From positions 53,780-117,779 of the forward strand of contig JAHYIY010000007.1 of the NCBI GenBank assembly GCA_019429255.1: a stretch of DNA of 64,000 bases, read 5' to 3'. The notes beneath the pieces were generated by a model. That model was not told the origin of the DNA and did not search any database. It worked only from the letters and a program-made list of their open reading frames with translations. A program made the translations under genes and the position numbers. The DNA is from Desulfuromonadales bacterium (GTDB lineage: Bacteria > Desulfobacterota > Desulfuromonadia > Desulfuromonadales > Geopsychrobacteraceae). Shown in pieces: positions 49,983 through 59,405 of this stretch (the first letter of the stretch is position 1; each line of letters starts with the position of its first letter).

Positions 49983-50716
49983 AATGGCGGGTGATACTGC
50001 TGCTGCTGGCCCTGCTGTTGCCCGTGACGGTGCAGGCCCAGGGGTTGCCAACTATTACCCTGGGGATAGGGGAGGCCACCGAGCCGGCGCAGGTGTCAAC
50101 GGCCCTGCAGATTCTGATTCTGCTGACGATCCTGTCGGTAGCACCATCGATTCTGTTGATGACCACCGCCTTTACCCGGATTGTTATTGTTTTGTCATTT
50201 GTCCGTCAGGCGATGGGGACCCAACAGGCACCGTCTAACCAGATTGTCGTTGGTTTGGCGCTGTTCTTGACCTTTTTCATTATGGCACCGGTATTTACTC
50301 AGATTAATGACGAGGCCCTGCAACCCTATCTCAGCGAAGAGATCAGTCAGGATGAAGCCATTCCGCTGGCCCTGGAACCGATGCGCCGTTTCATGTTTTC
50401 CCAGGTCGGGGAAAAGGATCTGCAACTGCTTGTCGATATTTCCGGTTCACAGCAACCGGAAAGTATGGATGATATCGGTATGCTGACCTTGATTCCAGCC
50501 TTTATGCTGTCAGAACTCAAACGTGCTTTTCAGATGGGATTTTTGCTGTTTGTCCCCTTTTTGATGATCGATATGATTGTTGCCTCGATCCTTATGGCGA
50601 TGGGGATGATGATGCTGCCGCCGATTATCGTGTCGCTGCCGTTCAAGATTCTGTTGTTCGTGCTGGTGGATGGGTGGTCACTGGTGATTGGTTCGTTGGT
50701 TCAGAGCTTTGCCTGA
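49979..50716 (+). CDS. fliP: flagellar export gate protein FliP
   Basis: The 245-residue protein has a cleavable signal peptide (VTVQAQG end) and four membrane helices. Hallmarks are LTILSVAPSILLMTTAFTRI, QAMGTQQAPSNQIVVGLALF and IPAFMLSELKRAFQMGFLLF. FliP forms the core ring of the export gate. fliQ starts 11 bases after the stop. Confidence 0.97.
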   Translation: MKWRVILLLLALLLPVTVQAQGLPTITLGIGEATEPAQVSTALQILILLTILSVAPSILLMTTAFTRIVIVLSFVRQAMGTQQAPSNQIVVGLALFLTFFIMAPVFTQINDEALQPYLSEEISQDEAIPLALEPMRRFMFSQVGEKDLQLLVDISGSQQPESMDDIGMLTLIPAFMLSELKRAFQMGFLLFVPFLMIDMIVASILMAMGMMMLPPIIVSLPFKILLFVLVDGWSLVIGSLVQSFA

Positions 50717-50727
50717 TAGGATGATAT

Positions 50728-50997
50728 ATGACACCGGAATTTGTTGTTGGAATTGGCCGCCAGGCCATCGAAACAACCCTCATGTGTGCGGCTCCGATGC
50801 TGATCGCGGCGTTGATCATTGGTTTAGTCATCAGCATTTTTCAGGCGGCGACCCAGATCAATGAACAGACCATGACTTTTATTCCCAAGATTGTCGGGGT
50901 GTTTGTCACCCTGTTGATTTTTTCTCCCTGGATTCTGCAGAAAGCGACAGCGTTTCTGATTTCTATTTTTAATCATCTCCCCAATATCACCCCCTGA
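50728..50997 (+). CDS. fliQ: flagellar export gate protein FliQ
   Basis: The 89-residue protein has two membrane helices joined by the conserved loop FQAATQINEQTMTFIPKI. It is standard in length and stands between fliP and fliR as in most flagellar operons. Confidence 0.97.
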   Translation: MTPEFVVGIGRQAIETTLMCAAPMLIAALIIGLVISIFQAATQINEQTMTFIPKIVGVFVTLLIFSPWILQKATAFLISIFNHLPNITP

Positions 50998-51009
50998 CGC
51001 GAGCAACGG

Positions 51010-51786
51010 ATGGAGTTGCCGGTTTTTACACCGACCCTGATTCAAGGGTTTCTTATCTGCCTGGCGCGGGTGGCTGCGGTTTTTGCGGTTATTCCTGTGT
51101 TCAGTGGCGGTCAGATCCCAACACAGATGCGCATTGGGGTGTCAGTGATGTTTGCCTTGCTGACCTATCCTGTTGTGCAGCATGTTCTGCCGGTCACATC
51201 CCTGAACATCACTGATATGGCAATCATTATCGCGGCTGAGGTTGTTTTCGGCCTATTGGTCGGCTTTATTGCGCAGCTGATCTTTATGGCAGCAGAGTTT
51301 GCCGGGTCGATTGTCGGATATCAGATGGGCTTCGCCATGGCCAACGTGTTTGACCCGACCACCCAGCAGCAGGTCGCTTTGATCTCCCAATTTCAGGGGA
51401 TCTTTGCCATTTTGCTGTTTCTTTCTCTGAATGCGCATCATCTGTTCCTTGAGGCTCTTGTTGCATCGTTTACCATGCTGCCACCAGGGGGTCTGAATCT
51501 CTCCGGTGGTGCCATCCCGATGATCGTCGAACTTTCCAACCATGCATTGATTTTAAGCGTGCGTCTGGTGGCCCCGATTCTGGTCGTGGCTATCCTTGTC
51601 ACGCTGGTTCTTGGCTTCATGGCGCGCATTTTCCCTCAGCTCAATGTCTTCATGCTCTCCTTTCCCGTAAAGATTGCTCTTTCCTTCATTATCATGGGAC
51701 TGACCTTCGGGGTCTTTGCCGCTATTCTTCAGGGTGAATTTGCCGCACTTCCGGAACGATTCTTGCGACTGTTCAGTCTGCTGTAG
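51010..51786 (+). CDS. fliR: flagellar export gate protein FliR
   Basis: The 258-residue protein has about six membrane helices and the conserved segments FLICLARVAAVFAVIPVFSG, GLLVGFIAQLIFMAAEFAGS and GFMARIFPQLNVFMLSFPVK. It completes the FliPQR gate. flhB follows after about 95 bases with a hairpin (TTGTGCC/GGCACGA, near 51800-51821) in the gap. Confidence 0.96.
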   Translation: MELPVFTPTLIQGFLICLARVAAVFAVIPVFSGGQIPTQMRIGVSVMFALLTYPVVQHVLPVTSLNITDMAIIIAAEVVFGLLVGFIAQLIFMAAEFAGSIVGYQMGFAMANVFDPTTQQQVALISQFQGIFAILLFLSLNAHHLFLEALVASFTMLPPGGLNLSGGAIPMIVELSNHALILSVRLVAPILVVAILVTLVLGFMARIFPQLNVFMLSFPVKIALSFIIMGLTFGVFAAILQGEFAALPERFLRLFSLL

Positions 51787-51881
51787 CCTCTCCTCTTAAA
51801 TTGTGCCAAAAAACCGGCACGATTTGAACTGTCAGGTGGCTACTCAAGGGTGATGGTAGGGATCGACTCAGGGAGAACCGC

Positions 51882-52943
51882 GTGGCAGAAGAATCAGGTC
51901 AGGAAAGGACAGAAACGGCGACAGCCAAACGTCGCAACGATTTTCGTGAAAAAGGTCAGGTGGCCCAGAGCAAGGAGGTCACCACCGCCGGTCTGTTCAC
52001 TTTATCGTTGTTGCTGTGGTTTTTTTACGCCCATCCCTTCTGGGAAAACCTGCTACAGCTGTTCCAGGTTTCCATCATCAGATTGATAGATTTTGAGGTG
52101 ACCCCTACCACTATTGTCGTGCTGGCCTACAGCCTGGGGGCACTCCTTGGTAGTTTGTTGTGGCCGATCTTTTTGATCTCTCTGGTTGTCGGATTCCTTT
52201 CCTCTTTCCTCCAGGTTGGTCCCCTTCTTTCAACCAAGGTTTTTAAACCGGACATCAGCAAATTCGATCCGATCAAAGGGATGAAGAAGTTTGTTTCCAA
52301 GCGCTCTGCGGTTGAGCTGATCAAGTCGCTGGCAAAGGTCATGTTGGTAGCCTACGTGGCCTATCTGACCGTTGCCAATGAATTTGATACGGCCCTGGCG
52401 CTGGGGATGCTCGAACTCAATCAAACCATAGTGTTTCTTGCCAAGGTTTCCTTTCTCGTGATGGCTAAAACCTGCGCCATTATGATTCTATTGGCATTTA
52501 TCGACTTTGCTTTTTCGCGCTACGAAATGGAACAGAAGATGAAAATGACCAAGCAGGAGGTCAAGGAAGAACATAAACAGACTGAAGGCGATCCGCTACT
52601 CAAGTCGCGCATCCGTTCCATGCAGATGCAACAGGCGCGGCGCCGCATGATGTCTGAAGTGCCCAAGGCTGATGTGATTATCACCAACCCGACCCACCTT
52701 TCCATCGCCATCAGTTATGAGCGCGAAACCATGGATGCACCGCAGATTGTCGCCAAGGGTGCCGACCATATTGCCTTCAAAATTCGTGAAATTGCACGTG
52801 AACATAAAATTCCTGTCATCGAAAACAAGCCGCTGGCACGGGCTTTGTACAAGCAGGAGATAGGTGAGCAGGTTCCTGAAGAATTGTTTACCGCGGTCGC
52901 CGAGGTTCTGGCTTATGTGTACCGTTTGAAGAGTAAAAAGTAG
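51882..52943 (+). CDS. flhB: flagellar export switch protein FlhB
   Basis: The 353-residue protein has four membrane helices and a cytoplasmic domain that cleaves itself at NPTH (near residue 268, within ITNPTHLSIAISYERETMD) to switch export from rod-hook to filament substrates. It starts AEESGQERTETATAKRRNDF after a GTG start codon with GGGAGAA upstream. Length is usual. Confidence 0.97.
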   Translation: MAEESGQERTETATAKRRNDFREKGQVAQSKEVTTAGLFTLSLLLWFFYAHPFWENLLQLFQVSIIRLIDFEVTPTTIVVLAYSLGALLGSLLWPIFLISLVVGFLSSFLQVGPLLSTKVFKPDISKFDPIKGMKKFVSKRSAVELIKSLAKVMLVAYVAYLTVANEFDTALALGMLELNQTIVFLAKVSFLVMAKTCAIMILLAFIDFAFSRYEMEQKMKMTKQEVKEEHKQTEGDPLLKSRIRSMQMQQARRRMMSEVPKADVIITNPTHLSIAISYERETMDAPQIVAKGADHIAFKIREIAREHKIPVIENKPLARALYKQEIGEQVPEELFTAVAEVLAYVYRLKSKK

Positions 52944-52972
52944 CTGGAAAATATAGGGAAAATTTACACAGA

Positions 52973-53022
52973 ACAGGGCTGGAACCCTGTGCCGATATAT
53001 TGACACGTAGGGGTGTCAATAT
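52973..53022 (+). repeat. two hairpins between flhB and flhA
   Basis: ACAGGG/CCCTGT (52973-52990, six-base loop) is followed by a perfect 10-bp inverted repeat ATATTGACAC/GTGTCAATAT (52997-53022, loop GTAGGG). No T-run follows. They may tune flhA expression or be a regulator site. Confidence 0.6.
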
Positions 53023-53043
53023 TCAGGTGTCAAGGAGCAGATG

Positions 53044-55128
53044 ATGGCAACACCAGTAACTATTGATGACTGGCGCAGACTGATTGTTCGCACGGACGTA
53101 TTGATTGCCTTCGGGCTGGTACTGATCCTGATGTTGATGATCCTGCCGGTTCCGCCGATGATGCTCGACGTGTTTTTATCTTTGAACATTACCATTGCCC
53201 TGTTGATTCTGATCACCGCGTTGTATACCTCCCGCGCCCTGGACTTCGCTATTTTTCCCAGCGTGTTGTTGGTCACCACCCTGTTTCGCCTCTCCCTCAA
53301 CGTGGCTTCCACCCGCTTGATTCTGCTGCGCGGTGATGAGGGCCCGGGCGCTGCCGGTAGTGTCATTCAGTCTTTTGGCCAGTTCGTGGTGGGCGGCAAC
53401 TACGTGGTTGGTATCGTCATTTTTACCATTCTTGTCATTATCAACTTCATGGTTATTACCAAAGGTGCCGGGCGTGTCGCTGAGGTGGCAGCGCGCTTTA
53501 CCCTTGATGCCATGCCGGGCAAGCAGATGGCTATAGATGCCGATTTGAACGCCGGCCTGATCAATGATGACGAGGCGCGTTCACGGCGCAAGGAGATTGC
53601 TTCGGAGTCCGACTTTTACGGAGCAATGGACGGGGCCAGCAAATTTGTCAAGGGCGATGCTATCGCCGGCATTATTATCACCCTGATCAATATCGGTGCC
53701 GGTATTGTCATCGGTGTCATGCAAAAAGGAATGGTGCTAAGCGAAGCCGCTGCAAACTACACCATCCTTACCGTTGGCGACGGTTTGGTCGGGCAGATCC
53801 CCGCCCTGATCATCGCTACCGGTGCCGGCATCATGGTGACACGGACCGCCGGTGATGAAGATTTTGGCACCGAGATGAAGCGTCAATTCAGCGTTAACCC
53901 CCGTTCCCTGTGGGTGGTGTCAGCTATCCTGCTGATTTTTGCCCTGATTCCCGGTTTACCGAAAATCCCCTTCTTTTTGCTGTCGATCTTGACGGGACTG
54001 GTGGCCTGGAGGGTGTCAAAAAACTATTCGGAAAAACTGCGGCAGCAGGAACTCGACGATGCGCCACCGCCGAAGCAGATTGAAGAAGAAAATTACGAGC
54101 AGATGCTCTCTGTTGATCTGCTTGAGATGGAGGTCGGTTACGGCTTAATTCCTCTGGTCGATACGGCGCAAAATGGCGAGTTGCTGCCGCGGATCAAATC
54201 AATCCGTCGTCAGTTTACCCTCGACATGGGCTTTATTGTGCCGCCGGTGCACATCAAGGACAACCTGCAGCTTAAGCCCAACGAGTACGCCATCATCCTC
54301 AAAGGAGTCAAAATCGGTGGCGGAGAGCTGTTGCCCGGCCATTATCTGGCGATGAATCCTGGTACCGCAACCGAAGTCATCAAGGGCGTCGAAACTATCG
54401 AGCCGGCGTTCAAACTGCCGGCTATCTGGGTTTCAGAAGATAAAAAAGAGCGGGCGCAGATCTCCGGCTATACCGTGGTGGATAATACCACTGTTGTTGC
54501 CACCCATTTGAGTGAGCTGATCAAAACTCATAGCCATGAACTGCTCGGCCGCCAGGAAACCCAGAATCTTCTCGATAATCTCGCCCAACAGTATCCCAAG
54601 CTGGTGGAAGAGCTGGTGCCGGGGCTGCTCAACCTCGGTGTCATTATGCGCGTGCTGCAGAATCTGCTGCGCGAAGGGGTCTCCGTACGCGATTTGCGAA
54701 CAATTTTGGAAACCCTGGCAGATTGGGCACCAGTTGTGCATGATCCAGATCAACTGACAGAACATGTACGTGCCACCATGGCACGCTCCATCAGCAGCAG
54801 TTACAGCCAAAACGGCGAGGTACTAGAAGTGATGACCTTTGATCGCAATGTCGAAACCCGTATCCAGGACGCCCTGCACAGCACCGAACAGGGCTCATAC
54901 CTGGCGTTGGAGCCCGGCTTCGCCCAGGCATTGATTAACAGTTTGACCCAGACATTACAGAATGCTGCCGGTGGCAATCCGGTGCTATTGTGCACGCCAA
55001 CAATCCGACTCCATGTCAAAAGGTTGACTGAGCGTTATCTGCCCGGTCTGGCAATTATCTCCCACAATGAGATCGCGCCCCATCTGAAGGTGCGGTCAAT
55101 AGGAACGGTGACCGTCAATGCTGGTTAA
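53044..55128 (+). CDS. flhA: flagellar export protein FlhA
   Basis: The ~694-residue protein is the major export-gate component: eight membrane helices in the first half with the FHIPEP-type conserved segment RLSLNVASTRLILL and a cytoplasmic loop VAARFTLDAMPGKQMAIDAD, then a large cytoplasmic ring-forming domain. Two adjacent ATGs (53041 and 53044) follow AAGGAG; the second has the better spacing. flhF overlaps the end by 11 bases. Confidence 0.97.
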   Translation: MATPVTIDDWRRLIVRTDVLIAFGLVLILMLMILPVPPMMLDVFLSLNITIALLILITALYTSRALDFAIFPSVLLVTTLFRLSLNVASTRLILLRGDEGPGAAGSVIQSFGQFVVGGNYVVGIVIFTILVIINFMVITKGAGRVAEVAARFTLDAMPGKQMAIDADLNAGLINDDEARSRRKEIASESDFYGAMDGASKFVKGDAIAGIIITLINIGAGIVIGVMQKGMVLSEAAANYTILTVGDGLVGQIPALIIATGAGIMVTRTAGDEDFGTEMKRQFSVNPRSLWVVSAILLIFALIPGLPKIPFFLLSILTGLVAWRVSKNYSEKLRQQELDDAPPPKQIEEENYEQMLSVDLLEMEVGYGLIPLVDTAQNGELLPRIKSIRRQFTLDMGFIVPPVHIKDNLQLKPNEYAIILKGVKIGGGELLPGHYLAMNPGTATEVIKGVETIEPAFKLPAIWVSEDKKERAQISGYTVVDNTTVVATHLSELIKTHSHELLGRQETQNLLDNLAQQYPKLVEELVPGLLNLGVIMRVLQNLLREGVSVRDLRTILETLADWAPVVHDPDQLTEHVRATMARSISSSYSQNGEVLEVMTFDRNVETRIQDALHSTEQGSYLALEPGFAQALINSLTQTLQNAAGGNPVLLCTPTIRLHVKRLTERYLPGLAIISHNEIAPHLKVRSIGTVTVNAG

Positions 55129-56509
55129 AAAATTCGAAGCAGAAACAATGGCCGCAGCCCTAAAACAGGTAAAAGAGACCCTCGGTCCTGAGGCGTTGAT
55201 TTTGTCAACCCGCACCTTAAGGAAAAAGGGGCTTGGTGTTCTCGGTCGCCAGACCATCGAAGTGACTGCTGCTGTTGAGTCTCCCTCGATGAGACGCCCG
55301 TCTGCCCCGGCACGCAGCGGTTATGGTGACGGTCGCCCGCTGGCTGCACCCCGATCGACGGCGTCGGCAAATCGTGTCGAGACCCTGGAAGATGAAATTG
55401 TCAGTCTTTCCAGCCGCCGCTCGTCACCCCCTGAGCCTCTGGCCATGGAAGAGCAGGCTGCTGATCCGCGCCTTGACGAGGAGTTGCGGCAGCTACGCGC
55501 TCAGGTTGAGTCACAGAGCATCAATCAGCTCAGGGCTGAAATTGAGCAACTCAAAGAGTTGATGACTCAACTGACCCTGGCCCAGGCACAGAGCCAGAGG
55601 CAACAGTCGGAAACCACGCCGGAAGCATTATCTGTACCACTTGAGGTTCGTAAAACGGCCCCACGCCAGACCCCAACTCCCTTGCGGACAGCCGCTGTCG
55701 CTGGGACCTCCGACCCCTTGGCGGCACTGTTGCAGGAGCGTGGTATTGATGCTGAATCGGCAACGACCATCGCTGCTTATGCCACTGCACGCATGACCTC
55801 GCAACAGCGTCTTAATGCCCACCAGCAGCGCGAATTTTTATGCACCACCCTGGCGGGTCTGGTGCAGTCCAAAGGCAGCTGGTGGAGACCAGGCCAGCCA
55901 CAGCAGAAGGTCTCCTTGATCGGTGCCACCGGTGTCGGCAAAACCACCACAATCGCAAAGTTGGCCGCTCAGGCCATGACCCAAAGCGGCGCCCGCGTTG
56001 CCCTGGTGACCATCGACACCTATCGGATTGCCGCTGTTGAGCAGCTCAAGGTGTACGGCGAGATCATGGGAGTTCCTGTTGACGTGGTGTTTTCACCGGA
56101 GCAATTGCAGGAAACCTTCCGGCGTCATCGCGATAAAGACCTGATTCTGATCGATACCGCCGGGCGTAGCCCCAAGGACGAGGTACGTATCGATGAACTG
56201 AACGATTTTCTCGGTGCCCACAGTGGCGTCGAAAACTGCCTGGTGCTTGCCGCACCAACCGCCGACGATCTTCAGCACAAAAGTTTTGAAGCCTTTAGCA
56301 AGTTGCCGATCAGCCGCCTGATTTTTACCAAACTGGACGAAGCAGACCAATGTGGCAGCCTGATCAATCTGCCGTTGAAAACCAACCTGCCGATCGGTTG
56401 TCTGACCAACGGTCAGAAGGTGCCGGAAGACCTGCTACCCGTCGATCCGCAACTGGTTGCCGACCTGGTGATGGGACGCTTTGAGGATGTCCGGAGGATA
56501 GCCGTATGA
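55118..56509 (+). CDS. flhF: flagellar placement GTPase FlhF
   Basis: The 463-residue SRP-type GTPase marks the cell pole for flagellar assembly. It has the N-terminal FlhF start VKKFEAETMAAALKQVKETL, a variable linker (about 80-210) and an NG domain with GATGVGKTTTIAKLAA (P-loop, about 269), DTYRIAAVEQL, LIDTAGRSPKDE and FTKLDEAD. It overlaps flhA and flhG, suggesting coupled translation. With FlhG it indicates polar, number-controlled flagella. Confidence 0.95.
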   Translation: MLVKKFEAETMAAALKQVKETLGPEALILSTRTLRKKGLGVLGRQTIEVTAAVESPSMRRPSAPARSGYGDGRPLAAPRSTASANRVETLEDEIVSLSSRRSSPPEPLAMEEQAADPRLDEELRQLRAQVESQSINQLRAEIEQLKELMTQLTLAQAQSQRQQSETTPEALSVPLEVRKTAPRQTPTPLRTAAVAGTSDPLAALLQERGIDAESATTIAAYATARMTSQQRLNAHQQREFLCTTLAGLVQSKGSWWRPGQPQQKVSLIGATGVGKTTTIAKLAAQAMTQSGARVALVTIDTYRIAAVEQLKVYGEIMGVPVDVVFSPEQLQETFRRHRDKDLILIDTAGRSPKDEVRIDELNDFLGAHSGVENCLVLAAPTADDLQHKSFEAFSKLPISRLIFTKLDEADQCGSLINLPLKTNLPIGCLTNGQKVPEDLLPVDPQLVADLVMGRFEDVRRIAV

Positions 56510-57405
56510 TGAGTAGTAACCTCGATCAGGCCGGAACCCTGAGGCAGATGCGCGGCCGGCAGAATAACGTGAACAGCGAATTACAGATGTCAGCGACCCG
56601 CGTCATTTCCGTCACTAGCGGCAAGGGTGGGGTAGGTAAGACAGCGGTTATTTCCAATGTAGCAGTAGCGCTGGCGCGTCTTGGAAAGAAAATTCTGATT
56701 ATTGATGCCGACCTGGGATTGGCCAATGTCGATGTGGTCCTGGGCATTTCCCCTCCCTACAACTTGAATCACTTTTTTTGTGGTGAACGAACCCTCGAGG
56801 AGGTCATGGTCGAAGGCCCTCATGGCCTGAAAATTCTTCCAGCCGGTTCCGGGGTGCAGCAATTTACCCGACTTGATGGGCAACTGAAGATGCGCCTGAT
56901 CGATGCCCTCGATGCTCTTGACGAACATTTTGATGTGGTGCTGATCGATACCGAGGCCGGCATTTCCGACAACGTCACCTACTTTAACGTCGCTGCCCAG
57001 GACATTCTCGTCGTCACCACCCCTGAGCCGACGGCTATCACTGATGCCTATGCGCTGATGAAGCTGCTGTCAACCCAATACCATCAGAAGCGTTTTTTGC
57101 TGGCGGTCAATTCGGTACGTAATGCCGACGAAGGGCTCGATGTTTTTGAAAAACTGACCATGGTGTCGGGGCGTTATCTCGATATTTTCATCGATTACTT
57201 AGGGGCGATCCCCTTTGACCGCAAAATGCACGATTCAGTGCGCCGGCAACAGGTGATGGTTGAACTGCACCCTGATAACAAGGTCGCCAGGGCTTTTGTC
57301 GATCTGGCGCAAACCCTGATGGAAATACCCCAGAACAATCAGGCCCAGGGAACCCTGCAGTTTTTCTGGAAACAGTTTCTTGGTGTCGGTGCGGAGGCAA
57401 GCTGA
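56506..57405 (+). CDS. flhG: flagellar number regulator FlhG (FleN, MinD-like ATPase)
   Basis: The 299-residue ATPase has the deviant Walker A SGKGGVGKTAVISNVAVAL near residue 38-56, IIDADLGLANVDVVLG and the FlhG-type DTEAGISDNVTYFNVAAQ. The N-terminal stretch DQAGTLRQMRG (about residue 5-15) is the FlhF-activating DQAxxLR motif. It limits the flagellum number. It overlaps both neighbours. Confidence 0.95.
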   Translation: MMSSNLDQAGTLRQMRGRQNNVNSELQMSATRVISVTSGKGGVGKTAVISNVAVALARLGKKILIIDADLGLANVDVVLGISPPYNLNHFFCGERTLEEVMVEGPHGLKILPAGSGVQQFTRLDGQLKMRLIDALDALDEHFDVVLIDTEAGISDNVTYFNVAAQDILVVTTPEPTAITDAYALMKLLSTQYHQKRFLLAVNSVRNADEGLDVFEKLTMVSGRYLDIFIDYLGAIPFDRKMHDSVRRQQVMVELHPDNKVARAFVDLAQTLMEIPQNNQAQGTLQFFWKQFLGVGAEAS

Positions 57406-58166
57406 TGACCTACATCCAGGGCGGATACGGTCTACCGGGGCCGGTAGAGCGCGAAAAAATGATCGAGGCTCATCTCACCCTCGTCGATTTTCTGGTCGAC
57501 CGGATGATGACCCAGGTGCCTTCCTTCGTCAATCGTGACGATATCCGCAGCGCCGCCCTGCTGGGCTTGATGGACGCTGCTAATCGGTTTGACCCGCGCC
57601 GCGGGGTGCTGTTCAAGACCTTTGCCGAGCGCCGCATCCGGGGTGCGGTATTTGATGAAGTGCGACGTATGGATTGGTTTTCGCGCACCCTGCGGGAAAA
57701 GCAAACCCGCTTGAACCGTGCTGCCGAAGCACTGGGGCAGCGCCTTGGCCGCGATCCGCAGGACGAAGAGGTCGCCGTTGCCCTGGAGATGTCGCTGGAC
57801 GATTTTCGGGAACTGCAGTTCCAGGTCAGTCAACTTGGTTATGTCAGTCTCGATGACCAGATCGATCAGGACGAGAGAAACGGTAGATCCTTTATTGACA
57901 ACCTGGAAGATGTTTTTCAGGTCAATGTCCAGGAGCGGATGGAGGCTGACGAACTGACCCGTGAACTGGCCGGATATCTTGACGAACTGTCAGAAAAGGA
58001 GCGGCTGGTGATTGCCCTGCTCTATTACGAAGAGCTTTCGCAGAAGGAAATTGCCGATGTGCTGGAACTGACGGAAGGGCGTATCTCCCAACTGCACAGT
58101 CAGGCGCTGGCAAAACTCAAAGTCAAGATGAAGCGCAGTATCAATGCGTTAGGGAAGGGGCATTAG
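57405..58166 (+). CDS. fliA: flagellar sigma factor 28 (FliA/SigD/WhiG type)
   Basis: The 253-residue sigma factor has region 2 (IEAHLTLVDFLVDRMMTQVP, LGLMDAANRFDPRRGVLFKT, RIRGAVFDEVRRMDWF), region 3 and region 4 (LSEKERLVIALLYYEELSQK with LELTEGRISQLHSQALAKLK). It should direct late flagellar promoters. The anti-sigma gene flgM is not in the window. It starts within the flhG stop codon. Confidence 0.96.
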   Translation: MTYIQGGYGLPGPVEREKMIEAHLTLVDFLVDRMMTQVPSFVNRDDIRSAALLGLMDAANRFDPRRGVLFKTFAERRIRGAVFDEVRRMDWFSRTLREKQTRLNRAAEALGQRLGRDPQDEEVAVALEMSLDDFRELQFQVSQLGYVSLDDQIDQDERNGRSFIDNLEDVFQVNVQERMEADELTRELAGYLDELSEKERLVIALLYYEELSQKEIADVLELTEGRISQLHSQALAKLKVKMKRSINALGKGH

Positions 58167-58167
58167 G

Positions 58168-58581
58168 ATGACAGCTGCAGTGGCCATGAGTGCCATGTCA
58201 TTGGTCGGCGCGGGGATCGCGCTGATAGCGATCCTGTTTCAGCGCAAGACCCTGCGCCGATTGGCACAGCAGATAAAAGACCTGGAAACAAATCTGATTG
58301 AGAGCTTGCAAGAGCTTAAGTCGGTAGCGCCGGTAATGAGTAGCTTTTCAGCTCATTTGCACGATGCCGAAACAATACAGCAGAAAAGTCACCAGGAACT
58401 TAAGGAAAAACTCCAGGCAAACAACGCGGTTCAACCGCAGATGCAGGCAGATAAGTACCGCTATGCTGTCGCATTGGCAGCACAAGGTCAAAGTGTTGAC
58501 AACATTGCCCAGGCGTTGAATATGGCGTCTGCCGAAGTGGAGCAGGTGGTGCTGTTGGCGCAGGTCAAACGCCCGGTTTAA
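58168..58581 (+). CDS. DUF2802-like flagellar-operon membrane protein
   Basis: The 137-residue protein has one N-terminal membrane helix (about residues 9-26), a coiled-coil middle and a C-terminal helix-turn-helix-like segment YAVALAAQGQSVDNIAQALN. This layout matches DUF2802 proteins found next to fliA in other flagellar loci; the function is unknown. Its start is two bases after the fliA stop, with GGAAGGGG upstream. Confidence 0.65.
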   Translation: MTAAVAMSAMSLVGAGIALIAILFQRKTLRRLAQQIKDLETNLIESLQELKSVAPVMSSFSAHLHDAETIQQKSHQELKEKLQANNAVQPQMQADKYRYAVALAAQGQSVDNIAQALNMASAEVEQVVLLAQVKRPV

Positions 58582-58607
58582 GCGGTCGACTGGTTGGTAC
58601 ATAAGGG

Positions 58608-58635
58608 TAAAGTTTCGACCACCAACGGTCGACAA
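58608..58635 (+). promoter_or_regulatory. candidate sigma-28 promoter for flgFG
   Basis: TAAAGTTT at 58608-58615 matches the FliA -35 consensus in all eight positions. GTCGACAA at 58628-58635 matches GCCGATAA in six of eight. The spacer is 12 bases against the usual 11. A GTCGAC inverted repeat (58585-58590 with 58628-58633) overlaps it. It lies about 33 bases before the flgF start. Confidence 0.45.
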
Positions 58636-58667
58636 GGTTCATGCACAACAACCCGTGGAGAAAGATG

Positions 58668-59396
58668 ATGGCAGACGGAAAATATGCAGCGATATCGGGA
58701 GCCGTGGCACGGATGCACAAGCTCGACAACATCAGTGAGCATCTTGCCTCCGCCCGCACGCCCGGCTACAAAAAAGGGACCGTCACCTTTGCTGCCCGAC
58801 TGGGTGAAGCGACCTCGGGGATGGCCAGCAATGCCACCAATTTTACCGGGTTGACCGCCCATAAGATCGATTTTTCCCCCGGCCACCTTGAGCACAGCGG
58901 TAGGCCCCTTGATGTCGCTATCAACGGTGAGGGATTTTTTCAGATACAGCGTCCGGATGGCGAATTGGCTTATACCCGCAAGGGGAGCTTTCAACTCAAC
59001 GGTGAAGGATTGCTTGTCGACAGCAATGGTTATGCGGTAACCGGTCCTGATGGCGAAGAAATTATTCTTGAGCGACCGGATATCGACATCCTCGGTGACG
59101 GGTCGATCTGGATCGAAGATCAGCAGGTTGCCCAGATCGGCTTATTCCGGTTTGAAGACACCGAACAGCTGCGGCGTGCCGGCCAGGATCTGTTTGTCGC
59201 TATGGATGATGCCGTTGCTGTGATCCATCCGCAACCGCAAATGGTGCAGAACAGTCTTGAAGGCTCGAATGTCAACCTGATGGCAGAAATGGCGCGTATG
59301 ACCTCGAATCTGCGTGCTTTTGAGGCCACCCAAAAGGCCCTTAAAACCTACAGCGACATGAACGCCAAAGCGACCGAGATGGGACTGCTGCAGTAA
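58668..59396 (+). CDS. flgF: flagellar basal-body rod protein FlgF
   Basis: The ~242-residue rod protein has the start MADGKYAAISGAVARMHKLD, then LASARTPGYKKGTVTF, the segment RPLDVAINGEGFFQIQRPDG and the C-terminal SLEGSNVNLMAEMARMTSNL helix. GGAG seven bases before the second of two ATGs (58665, 58668) decides the start. MITE A3 begins ten bases after the stop, with its target duplication starting two bases after it. Confidence 0.93.
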   Translation: MADGKYAAISGAVARMHKLDNISEHLASARTPGYKKGTVTFAARLGEATSGMASNATNFTGLTAHKIDFSPGHLEHSGRPLDVAINGEGFFQIQRPDGELAYTRKGSFQLNGEGLLVDSNGYAVTGPDGEEIILERPDIDILGDGSIWIEDQQVAQIGLFRFEDTEQLRRAGQDLFVAMDDAVAVIHPQPQMVQNSLEGSNVNLMAEMARMTSNLRAFEATQKALKTYSDMNAKATEMGLLQ

Positions 59397-59405
59397 AAAA
59401 TGGGT

